Below are positions 56,390-64,000 of a stretch of DNA of 64,000 nt, piece by piece. The DNA is taken from contig NZ_CP066149.1 in assembly GCF_023206395.1 (NCBI RefSeq), forward strand, positions 2,852,001 through 2,916,000, given 5' to 3'. Within the stretch, counting starts at the first letter, position 1; every line of letters begins with the position of its first letter. The notes under the pieces are model-generated. The model did not search any database and was not told the origin of the DNA. It saw nothing but the letters and a program-made list of their open reading frames with translations. The DNA is from Vibrio sp. ED004. GTDB lineage: Bacteria; Pseudomonadota; Gammaproteobacteria; Enterobacterales; Vibrionaceae. The position numbers and the translations under genes are program-made.

Positions 56390-56691
56390 CAGCTAGCGCA
56401 TTTTTGCCCCATTATCACACAGAGTAAATACTCATTCACATCTTGTTAATGTGCATTCCCCTACCAAATCTAATCCGATTTGAAGAAAGGGTAAGCAATC
56501 AAAAGCTATAATCATAATTCTAAATAAGCTCCTCCGGCATTCAAGTTCAAGGAATTTAGCGTTATCCCAAAACCAATGGTTTATATATCCTTGCGCACAC
56601 TTTCAATAAATTATGCTGCTTAAGGTATCCACCTCAACATTTCCACCCTAAAATAAAAACTTAAAAGAATCATTTGGATGGACCCTCATAT

Positions 56692-59600
56692 ATGATTACC
56701 AAAGTCTGGAATAACCTGTCAGTTAAACATAAAATATTTAGCCTAGTTCTGCTTCCCATTTCTTTGCTGCTTTTCCTTGCTGGTAGACAAGTTTATTTCT
56801 TAACTACTCAATTAGCCGATTTTGAACGAGCTAATCTATTGTCTGTGTATCTTCAAGACATTTCAGTTTTGTATCAAAGCTCACTTTCCTCCACTCAGGA
56901 TGAGTTTTCTACGCAAAGTAGTCAGGTAAAAACAGAATTAGAAATTCTCTCACCTACCATTTTTTTAGACGCTTCTGAGGAAATGAATCAATTGGTCGAT
57001 GATTTCAGTGAAGCGACTTTATTAACAATAGAGGCAACTGATAGTTACGATAAATTGGATGCTCTGGAATGGCAGGGCGATTTATACAAACAGTTGTTGC
57101 TTGAAACAGAAAAAGTCCCCTTCGAAAAGACTAAGCTCGAAATACAACAACATCTCACGGCATTACAACAACTTGAATGGTTAATGTTTTGGTCTAAGGA
57201 AGAGTTCAAACTGAGTTCCTCATTAATCGAGATATTCCAAAGCAGCCAAGAATACGACCCTGAGCTTGCCGAGCAGATAGAGACATTGAGCGAAAGGCAA
57301 CTATTGTTTCTAGAGCGATTTGTCTCTTTAAACGCGAATGAAAATCAAGTTTCCCTAATGGTCGAAGTCTTTAGAAGTGAAGTGTTTGCTCAAAGCCAAG
57401 AGATTAGAAATGCGTTGCTTAACCTTAATATGTTTAGGCAACTTACTCCACAACAGATGTCTGTTGGTCTCGAAGCGATGAGAGAACGACTCAGCTTGTT
57501 ACAAACTCTTGGCAATGTTATCAAACAAGAGTTCCAGCAAGAGGTTGATGAGTCCATCTCTGAGGCAAAAATACAGCGAACACTCTTCATCTCCATCGTT
57601 GCCGTACTTGCGGCCATCGTTATGGGCTTAGCTCTCAGCTTGGCAAGGCAGGTCACCAATAATTTAAAATTAGTCTTGGATTTCTTAAAAAATGAGGATG
57701 AAACTAATAGACCTTGTTTATATCAACTGATCCAAGGTAAAGACGAACTTAGCCTATTTGCTCAGCAAGTAGAAAAGTTAACGCTCGAACGAGAGCTGGC
57801 AAAAGAAAAGCTCACCATTGCAAAGGAAGAGGCAGAAAACGCCAGAAGAAACGCGGAAGAAGCTAAAGAGCACGCAATTCAAGCAAGTAAAGCTAAAAGT
57901 AGCTTCTTGGCCAACATGTCCCATGAAATACGGACACCACTTAATGGCGTCATTGGCATTTCAGAAATCCTTTCTGATACCCCCTTAACAGCAACACAAC
58001 GTGATTATGTTGATACCATTGAGACTTCATCTCAGCTGCTCTTGAGTTTAATTAATGATATATTAGACTTCTCTAAAATAGAGTCTGGTATGTTATTAAT
58101 CAGCCCTCACTCAACGTCTGTTCGAGAGTCGATATACGACATCGCATCGATTGTGTCGCCAAAAGCGAAAGAACAAAAGATCTCTGTGAACGTAGATATC
58201 AGTCCAGATACCCCCGCACGAGTGATGATCGATGATCACCGGTTAAGACAAATCTTGATGAACTTTATGTCGAATGCGGTTAAATTTACGTCAAAAGGTG
58301 GTGCTACTCTATCAGTTAAGACCCTGAATCAGTCCGATGACAATGTCACCTTGCGTTTTGCGGTGCGTGATACGGGGATTGGCATCGATAAGCAGCAACA
58401 AAAACAAATATTCGAACCGTTTGCTCAAGAAGATGATTCCACAACCCGACAATTTGGAGGTACCGGACTTGGCCTAGCTATCAGTACCCAACTTGTCGAA
58501 TTGATGGGGGGGCAGATACAACTCGATTCTGTGAAAGGCGAAGGCAGTTGCTTCTACTTTGACCTAACGCTACCTATAGACATGATGCAAGCAAAGCAAA
58601 GCACTGCCTCAGCCAATATCTACATTCTGGGTAACGATAATGGACTCTCCGACCGCATAGAAAGCGACCTCAATCTTTATGGTTTGAAGGTGACTCAACA
58701 AACGAATAGTGTCGATAGCATCCATAAGCAGATTTCAGCGACCAAGCAAGCAAAGCCAATCACGGTCATTTTTGCTGAAGACGATGATTTTCAAGCGAGT
58801 GGCTATTCTGACAGCCTAGATAAACTTCATGAGAGCGGCGCGACGATTTGTTTAATTCGCTCTTTTTTAGGAAACGCTGCTGATATAGGCAACTGTATTA
58901 CCGCTCAAGTGTCACAGCCCTTACTTGGCTCACGCCTGATAAAAGCTATAGAGCTTTGCGATACGCAGGGGCGAGCTGAATTATTAGAAGCCAACCAACA
59001 ACCCGATACCGCTCAACATAGAATATTGATTGTTGAAGACAACAAAATAAACCAAAAGATTGCCGGGTTGCATGTCGGAAAAAGTGGATACGAATTTGAG
59101 TTCGCGAATAATGGGCAAGAAGCGGTGGACATGTTTACCGCTACCCCTAATTACGCCGCGATACTGATGGATTGCATGATGCCCGTTATGGATGGTTTTG
59201 AAGCGACAGAACATATCCGACGCATCGAAAAAGAGACCAAAGCGACGCGTCGTATCCCAATCATCGCCCTAACTGCCAGTGTTATTGATGACGATATTCA
59301 AAAATGTTTCGATGTGGGGATGGACGACTACGTCCCAAAACCCTTCAAATTCGAAGTGTTAAAAGAGAAAGTCCTTACTGCTGTGGATGCTATGCCATTG
59401 CCGACTGCGCATAATGTAAAGCAAGCACTCACCTCTTCAACAACCGCCCCCACACACAAGACAAATTCTGCTAAGAACACACGACCAGAAGAAGCTGAGG
59501 AAGTTCAAGTAACCACGAAGTCTGAGAAAATTCTCTTGGTCGAGGATAATCGTGTCAATCAAAAAGTCGCGTCAGTCATGCTTAAGAAAGCAGGGTATAC

Positions 59601-59895
59601 ATTTGAAATCGCAGACAACGGGCAAATCGCTGTGGATATGTACCAGAAGGATAATAGCTTTGACATTATTTTAATGGATTGCATGATGCCGGTGATGGAT
59701 GGCTTCACTGCAACGAAGAATATTCGCGAACACGAAGAAAAATTAAACTTATGCAAAACTCCTATTATCGCGTTAACCGCCAGCGTTATCGATGATGATA
59801 TACAAAAGTGCTTTGATTCCGGAATGGATGGTTACGTAGCAAAGCCCGTTAGGAAAGAAAAATTATTTCATCAAATAGACAGCGCGATTAGTTAG
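56692..59895 (+). CDS. Hybrid sensor histidine kinase with two receiver domains
   Basis: From ATG 56692 the product has 1067 residues. Order: TM1 (about 14-34), periplasmic sensor (about 35-300) of helical character, TM2 (about 303-322), a coiled-coil linker (about 365-405), HisKA with [12 protein letters not shown] (H about 418), HATPase with RDTGIGID and [10 protein letters not shown], a degenerate receiver-like stretch, then two receivers with [11 protein letters not shown]...[15 protein letters not shown] and [11 protein letters not shown]...[15 protein letters not shown]. Both receivers share [15 protein letters not shown], so one arose by duplication. No HPt domain is present. A TTG at 56674 is an alternative start. 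Confidence 0.9.
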   Translation: MITKVWNNLSVKHKIFSLVLLPISLLLFLAGRQVYFLTTQLADFERANLLSVYLQDISVLYQSSLSSTQDEFSTQSSQVKTELEILSPTIFLDASEEMNQLVDDFSEATLLTIEATDSYDKLDALEWQGDLYKQLLLETEKVPFEKTKLEIQQHLTALQQLEWLMFWSKEEFKLSSSLIEIFQSSQEYDPELAEQIETLSERQLLFLERFVSLNANENQVSLMVEVFRSEVFAQSQEIRNALLNLNMFRQLTPQQMSVGLEAMRERLSLLQTLGNVIKQEFQQEVDESISEAKIQRTLFISIVAVLAAIVMGLALSLARQVTNNLKLVLDFLKNEDETNRPCLYQLIQGKDELSLFAQQVEKLTLERELAKEKLTIAKEEAENARRNAEEAKEHAIQASKAKSSFLANMSHEIRTPLNGVIGISEILSDTPLTATQRDYVDTIETSSQLLLSLINDILDFSKIESGMLLISPHSTSVRESIYDIASIVSPKAKEQKISVNVDISPDTPARVMIDDHRLRQILMNFMSNAVKFTSKGGATLSVKTLNQSDDNVTLRFAVRDTGIGIDKQQQKQIFEPFAQEDDSTTRQFGGTGLGLAISTQLVELMGGQIQLDSVKGEGSCFYFDLTLPIDMMQAKQSTASANIYILGNDNGLSDRIESDLNLYGLKVTQQTNSVDSIHKQISATKQAKPITVIFAEDDDFQASGYSDSLDKLHESGATICLIRSFLGNAADIGNCITAQVSQPLLGSRLIKAIELCDTQGRAELLEANQQPDTAQHRILIVEDNKINQKIAGLHVGKSGYEFEFANNGQEAVDMFTATPNYAAILMDCMMPVMDGFEATEHIRRIEKETKATRRIPIIALTASVIDDDIQKCFDVGMDDYVPKPFKFEVLKEKVLTAVDAMPLPTAHNVKQALTSSTTAPTHKTNSAKNTRPEEAEEVQVTTKSEKILLVEDNRVNQKVASVMLKKAGYTFEIADNGQIAVDMYQKDNSFDIILMDCMMPVMDGFTATKNIREHEEKLNLCKTPIIALTASVIDDDIQKCFDSGMDGYVAKPVRKEKLFHQIDSAIS

Positions 59896-59904
59896 GAGAA
59901 ACCA

Positions 59905-60381
59905 ATGGATTGGAAAAAAACATTAAAAACACTCCAATGCAGAGCACTGCTATCAGCAGTTATCGGTTTACTAGGGAGCTTACTCTTGATAAGCCCTGTT
60001 CATGCAGCGGAAGATTACGCCATATTCTCTTTAGATTCAGGGTTTGAGAAGATATCAATCAACAAAGCTAGAAAGCTATACAGAGGAAAAACTAAACGTC
60101 TGAATGGCAATCGTGTAGAGTTATCTGATTGGCCGGAAAACAGCGCCGAGAGAGAGCGCTTTTATCAGCTATTACTTGGAAAAAACGCAGCTCAAATGAA
60201 TGCTCACTGGGCGGGATTATCTTTTTCTGGTAAAGCTCGTCATCCAAGAGAAATCAAAACTGCATCAATCAACAGTTTAGTGGGTTGGCTTGGTGATAAA
60301 CCATACCGCATTGGATACTCTCCTCTATCTTTAATCCCTCAAAATGCCAATGTACTTTACGTTGTAAAAGCGGAGAAATAA
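59905..60381 (+). CDS. Small phosphate-binding-like periplasmic protein
   Basis: The 158-residue protein has a long signal region (about 1-34, ending VHAAE) and one lobe of a PstS-like fold: INKARKLYRGKTKRLNGNRVELSDWP and FYQLLLGKNAAQMNAHW...FSGKARHPREIKT. This is half the length of a true PstS, typical of the small PBP-like accessory proteins found with sensors. It lies nine bases after the kinase gene and one base before the porin gene, so it probably feeds ligand information to that kinase. The ligand is unknown. Confidence 0.75.
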   Translation: MDWKKTLKTLQCRALLSAVIGLLGSLLLISPVHAAEDYAIFSLDSGFEKISINKARKLYRGKTKRLNGNRVELSDWPENSAERERFYQLLLGKNAAQMNAHWAGLSFSGKARHPREIKTASINSLVGWLGDKPYRIGYSPLSLIPQNANVLYVVKAEK

Positions 60382-60382
60382 A

Positions 60383-61486
60383 ATGAAAAGAATAATGATA
60401 TCAATGCTCTGTGCCTCAATATCCTCTCCGGCTTTGGCGGCCATTGAACTCACCGATAACTTGTCCTTGAGTGGCTTTGGTTCAACATCTTGGACAAAAT
60501 CAGACAATAAAAACCCATTAGTGTTGACTCGAAGTTTTACTGATGAGAACTGTTACGATTGTGACATAACTTTTGGTATTCAATTGGACTACTTTTACAA
60601 TTCATTTAAAGCGTCGGTTCAGGTTGTGAAAGTACCAAGGTTTGAATGGAGTGACCCTCAGCTGGAGTGGGCTTATATTGGTTATGAATTCAACGACTAC
60701 GATGTCAATGTTGGGCGTCTACGAATTCCCCTTTTCCTCTCATCTGAATATTACTATGTGGGCCAAGCATACATGACCGCTAGACCCCCATCTGAGGTTT
60801 ATAACGCTATTCTTGGTATTACTGCTTTCAACGGTATAAAAGTCAACTGGACATATGATGTGAGCGACGAAACGACTCTATACATCTCTCCATTTTTTGG
60901 TGTGAAAGACAAAAATGATATTGAGTTTAATTCGAGTATAGATTTAGAGTTTGAAACCAATCGAACGTTTGGTGCTAACTTTCAATTAAGCGCTGAACAC
61001 TATCGTTGGAATTTCTCGTTCCTCGATTCTAATTTTGATCAAACCGCCTCTGGTACATCTAAAATTAAAATCCCAGGAACATTGACTGAAATTACTGTTC
61101 CATTTGAGTACAAAGAAGAAAACATACATATTCAGCTTTGGTCATTAGGTGCAGAATATGAATTTGGCCAAGCTGTATTTACAAGTGAAGGTCAAATTAA
61201 TGATTTCTCATCATCACTGTACGCAAGCTTGGGATACAGGCTTACTTCAGTCACGCCTTATATTGTTTATGGTGCAGAATTTGACTCGAACGAGCACTTA
61301 GAAGGCAATAGTTATTTAATAGGAGTTGATTATGATGTGTTACCTAATGTTTCTATAAATGGTGAGGTTCAATACTTCGAAGCTCGCAAAGAAAATGGCC
61401 CCTTTATCGAGCAATTTAATCCAATGACTGGCTTTGATGATAAAGATGCTGTGCTCTACACCATTATGTTAAGTTTTGTGTTCTAA
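60383..61486 (+). CDS. Outer membrane beta-barrel (porin-like) protein
   Basis: The 367-residue product has a signal peptide (1-19, ALAA) and a mature part made of alternating amphipathic strands ending in F (the terminal MLSFVF), as in outer membrane barrels. The segment YDVNVGRLRIPLFLSSEYYYVGQAYMTARPPSEVYN resembles the DcaP/OprP-type channels. It closes the kinase-PBP-porin set, suggesting uptake or sensing of an anion. The set ends at a strong terminator. Confidence 0.75.
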   Translation: MKRIMISMLCASISSPALAAIELTDNLSLSGFGSTSWTKSDNKNPLVLTRSFTDENCYDCDITFGIQLDYFYNSFKASVQVVKVPRFEWSDPQLEWAYIGYEFNDYDVNVGRLRIPLFLSSEYYYVGQAYMTARPPSEVYNAILGITAFNGIKVNWTYDVSDETTLYISPFFGVKDKNDIEFNSSIDLEFETNRTFGANFQLSAEHYRWNFSFLDSNFDQTASGTSKIKIPGTLTEITVPFEYKEENIHIQLWSLGAEYEFGQAVFTSEGQINDFSSSLYASLGYRLTSVTPYIVYGAEFDSNEHLEGNSYLIGVDYDVLPNVSINGEVQYFEARKENGPFIEQFNPMTGFDDKDAVLYTIMLSFVF

Positions 61487-61498
61487 CTCATCAAAAGC

Positions 61499-61533
61499 TT
61501 AACGGTTACTATAAGTATAATAGTAACCGTTAA
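61499..61533 (+). terminator. Terminator of the kinase-PBP-porin operon
   Basis: A 14 bp perfect stem TTAACGGTTACTAT / ATAGTAACCGTTAA with a 7-base loop, followed by AAAAG. Confidence 0.75.
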
Positions 61534-61657
61534 AAAGAGACTGTTCTTCATCAGTGAGACGGGAGGAGTCACTCACCCATACCTGTAGTTATCCATGAAT
61601 TGCTAATGTTCAATTTTCCGAAACTGATTTCTGTCCAGAGGTGTGCTGAAGCCGATC

Positions 61658-61690
61658 GGGGCAAACACACCTTTGCCCCATTGTGTGTTT
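61658..61690. other. Two overlapping, mutually exclusive palindromes
   Basis: GGGGCAAA / TTTGCCCC (61658-61665 and 61672-61679) overlaps AAACACAC / GTGTGTTT (61663-61670 and 61683-61690) by three bases. Either stem can form, not both fully. Between the operon terminator and the helicase gene (61534-61906) only this and the tRNA remnant stand out. Confidence 0.6.
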
Positions 61691-61784
61691 CAACAATTAG
61701 ATAGATGGTCAAATTCAACAACCTTTTACTTGTGTTCTCTTACGCTTTTTCGAACACACCGTTTGGCCCAAAACGATGACCATC

Positions 61785-61846
61785 GAGCGGTTGACTTGCC
61801 CCTCATAAGAGGCAGGTCACAGGTTCGAATCCTGTTGGGAGCGTCA
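61785..61846 (+). pseudogene. tRNA 3' remnant
   Basis: A complete T-arm ACAGG-TTCGAAT-CCTGT (61819-61835) is followed by TGGGAGCG and TCA, and preceded by a CTCATAA loop-like sequence and GAGC. No matching 5' acceptor strand (GCTCCCA) or D arm is found upstream, and the CCA is altered. It looks like an attachment-site copy left by an integrating element, or a decayed tRNA. Confidence 0.5.
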
Positions 61847-61906
61847 TATTAAAACGGCTAGAAAGCTAGTGGCTGATAGCCCTTTGTTGTTTCTGGGTTT
61901 CGCTAT

Positions 61907-64000
61907 CTAATCGACGTTAATTTTGTTCAAACAATTATTCTCAACGTTTCTACGATAAGTAGAACACCCCCAAAACTCACCATACTTACCACGCCTCAAT
62001 TTCATCTCATTACCACAATTCAAACACATTGGGCGCTCATGTTCACAACTGGAGTTAATGCAAACTTGATAATCATCTTTAGTTTCACGACTCATGGCAC
62101 TACCGCACTTATCACAAGGCGTTTCCTTGTGCTTACAACGTGGGTAAAGTGTACAAGACATAAACTTACCATATTGGCCAACTCGTGGCTTGAGAACGCC
62201 AACTTTACAAGAGTGACAAACCATTTTGTCCGCATTCAGTTGCGTTAAGGAAGTATCAAACTCATTAGTCTCTACTGGATAGTTTCCTTTAATCAGCTCT
62301 GTAACAAAGTCACTTGCATCGGTCATGTCCGCGATTAAGTATGCTCTGTGTTTCGCACGGGTTAGCGCCACATAGAATAATCGCCGCTCTTCTGCGTGTT
62401 CAAACGTATCTCCTTGCGGTAATAACGCATTAATAAGCGTAGGGGTTTGTTTCTCGGAGGGGAAACCATGTTTGCCTGTTGTCAGTCCCATAACCACAAC
62501 ATAGTCCGCTTCTTTACCTTTAGAAGCGTGGAACGACTGGTTCTCAATGTCTAACATATGGTAACGCTGTCTTAACCACTGTAGGTAATTAGCATCTGGC
62601 ATTTGGTACCAAAACCTTGCTAGTAAATAGACTTTGTTTTTATGTGGCGAGTTGGATTGGTGTACGTGGTTTGCAATCGATGTTAACGCTTTATCTAATG
62701 CCGTTATCCCTTGTTCCTCGGTTCCCTGTCGAATGACGCTTACCGCTGGTTTGCTAACCTGAACTAAAGACTTAATCTCTTTTTTAAGCTGAACGGGGTT
62801 TTGAGTAACAAAACGCGTTGCCACATCTCCGATAGCGCTATTAAACCTGAAGGTCATATCAAGCGTCGTTTTAGACGCTGCACCGAAGTACTTTTCAAAG
62901 TCTGTCGTTAAGCGAACATCAGCACCACTAAAGCGATAGATTGCCTGCCAATCATCACCCACACAGAATAACGAAGAGTTTTCTTTATTGTCTCGAAGTG
63001 CCTTTACAAGCCTTGCCCTAGGCTCTGAGATATCTTGAAACTCGTCAACGAGTATGTAACTCCAAGGCGACTCGAATTGACCTGTTTCGACATACGACAA
63101 GGCTTTTGAAATCATATCGTTAAAATCAATCACGTTCTCTTCTGAAAGGTAATCTTGGTAGCGCTGGTACAATGGCATCAACAATTCCAAAGCCTTAGCT
63201 GTTTGCTTGGGGTCTAGAGAGTTTTTTATTATTTTTTGAATACCAATTTCATCAAGACAAGCAGCTTTATACAGATCAACTAACGAACCTAAAAGGCGAG
63301 CCAGTTCTGTGACTAGGCCTGTTTTCTCTAAACTTTCGAACAACTCATTATTGGGCAGTGGATTTGTATTCACTTGGCGAGTGATTAGCTCTCGCTCCAA
63401 AATTTCTAACATCGAGCGATTTCGGTGTTGATGGTAATACAGTTCAACATACCCTGTTCCATACTTGGAATGCGTTTCTCTCTTCCACTTAATGCCTTGT
63501 TGGTATCTCTCTTTATCGATATATGGTGGAGGGTTTCCGTTTTCATCCGTACCGTAATACTCAATATAAATATCATAATCTGGAAGATAGAAGTCGGGTT
63601 CGTACTGTCGGTATTGCTCCGTAGCTACATCGATTCGATACTTAGCTTCGTATTGATAATTGATGCCTTTTCTATAAAGCCAGTTGGCAATCACCATTTC
63701 ACCAAAGCTTTTAACCTTCTCGCCTTTCAGCGTGCGGATATCGTTATCATTGAGATACTTTAAGTGTTCGCCTTGGGTTTTGAACTCAAATGGATCTTTA
63801 TCTACGAAATAATACGCACTGAAATAATCTAGTAACGCTTTCTTATAGCTAACATTTTGCATCAGAGAGGCAATAGCCTCATTCATCCACTTCACTTTTG
63901 CGCGTACGTCACTCTCCAAGGGCGATAAACTTGGCGCCTTGCCTTCAACTTGTGAAATTATCTTCACGCCCAGACTATGAAAGGTACTCGCTTTTACATC
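61907..64000 (-). CDS. UvrD/HelD-type SF1 helicase with C-terminal topoisomerase-like zinc fingers, 5' end beyond window
   Basis: The frame is open to the window edge and starts ASTFHSLG there, which is helicase motif Ic, so the Walker A domain lies outside. Seen in order are an inserted region with a homing-nuclease-like patch (YEPDFYLPDYDIYIEYYG), VDEFQDIS (motif II, DEFQD), FCVGDDWQAIYRFSGAD (motif III), LDMTFRFN (motif IV), NQSFHASKGKEADYVVVMGL (V) and RRLFYVALTRAKHRAYL (VI), then three C-x2-C zinc ribbons near the C-terminus. This resembles DNA helicase IV-like proteins of defence islands. A GTG at 63967 is not the real start. Confidence 0.85.
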   Translation of the reverse strand, partial: DVKASTFHSLGVKIISQVEGKAPSLSPLESDVRAKVKWMNEAIASLMQNVSYKKALLDYFSAYYFVDKDPFEFKTQGEHLKYLNDNDIRTLKGEKVKSFGEMVIANWLYRKGINYQYEAKYRIDVATEQYRQYEPDFYLPDYDIYIEYYGTDENGNPPPYIDKERYQQGIKWKRETHSKYGTGYVELYYHQHRNRSMLEILERELITRQVNTNPLPNNELFESLEKTGLVTELARLLGSLVDLYKAACLDEIGIQKIIKNSLDPKQTAKALELLMPLYQRYQDYLSEENVIDFNDMISKALSYVETGQFESPWSYILVDEFQDISEPRARLVKALRDNKENSSLFCVGDDWQAIYRFSGADVRLTTDFEKYFGAASKTTLDMTFRFNSAIGDVATRFVTQNPVQLKKEIKSLVQVSKPAVSVIRQGTEEQGITALDKALTSIANHVHQSNSPHKNKVYLLARFWYQMPDANYLQWLRQRYHMLDIENQSFHASKGKEADYVVVMGLTTGKHGFPSEKQTPTLINALLPQGDTFEHAEERRLFYVALTRAKHRAYLIADMTDASDFVTELIKGNYPVETNEFDTSLTQLNADKMVCHSCKVGVLKPRVGQYGKFMSCTLYPRCKHKETPCDKCGSAMSRETKDDYQVCINSSCEHERPMCLNCGNEMKLRRGKYGEFWGCSTYRRNVENNCLNKINVD

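Noticed and set aside
56560..56640. TTATGCTGC-containing sequence near 56610 as a left-end TnsB site of the transposon
   Set aside because: Only about ten bases resemble the inverted right-end repeat, there is no second copy nearby, and no ACA plus ATATA duplication follows.
61643..61852. 69-codon ORF ending with GRSQVRILLGAS
   Set aside because: Its C-terminal half is a translated tRNA T-arm and the rest has no coding character or SD.

Overview
The window reads as chromosomal DNA of a Vibrio, probably of the Splendidus clade. The genus call rests on a complete menF-D-H-B-C-E cluster, alaA and yfbR, a tandem tRNA-Tyr array, an E. coli-like decR / tesB / ybaY / atl / ffs neighbourhood, and two copies of a Vibrio-type 160 bp MITE. 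The species is inference; the gene identities come from recognisable family motifs.

Region 1 (1-15.6 kb) is core genome: a partial dGTPase-like gene, yfbR, alaA, the six-gene menaquinone cluster on the plus strand, then a YeiH-type permease, an MFS-acyltransferase fusion with its TetR neighbour, and a Tim44-like protein. Region 2 (15.6-26.2 kb) is repeat rich: two copies of an IS110/IS1111-like element, each directly behind a Rho-independent terminator, a decayed ISL3 element beside the first copy, seven tandem tRNA-Tyr units (one damaged), a MITE, an RND efflux operon, and a (GAGATAT)9 repeat. Region 3 (26.2-32.9 kb) is core again: a DsbA-like protein, a DUF1244 protein, a PLP enzyme divergent from decR, tesB, ybaY, atl and ffs (4.5S/SRP RNA).

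Region 4 (32.9 to at least 56.1 kb) is the main feature: a Tn7-like CRISPR-associated transposon of type I-F3 inserted just downstream of ffs. It has tnsA-tnsB-tnsC next to ffs, and at the far side tniQ-cas8/5-cas7-cas6 plus a very short CRISPR array. There is no cas1, cas2 or cas3 in the window. The last guide matches ffs over 20 nt with four mismatches, three of them at guide positions 6, 12 and 18, the positions flipped out of pairing in type I effectors. Its repeat is atypical but keeps the hairpin by compensatory change. An XRE repressor gene beside tnsC has palindromic operators in its own divergent promoter, and the same palindrome sits immediately upstream of tniQ. Between these blocks lies cargo: a winged-helix-like protein plus SF2 helicase, a type I restriction system (hsdR apart from hsdM-hsdS), two DUF262 proteins, a membrane coiled-coil protein, and several small proteins.

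Region 5 (56.1-64 kb) holds a remnant of an XRE antitoxin-like gene, a three-gene set (hybrid sensor kinase with two receiver domains, a small periplasmic phosphate-binding-like protein, an outer membrane barrel), a tRNA 3' remnant, and a UvrD/HelD-type helicase running off the window edge. I could not identify the transposon's left end, so whether region 5 is cargo or another island element is open.
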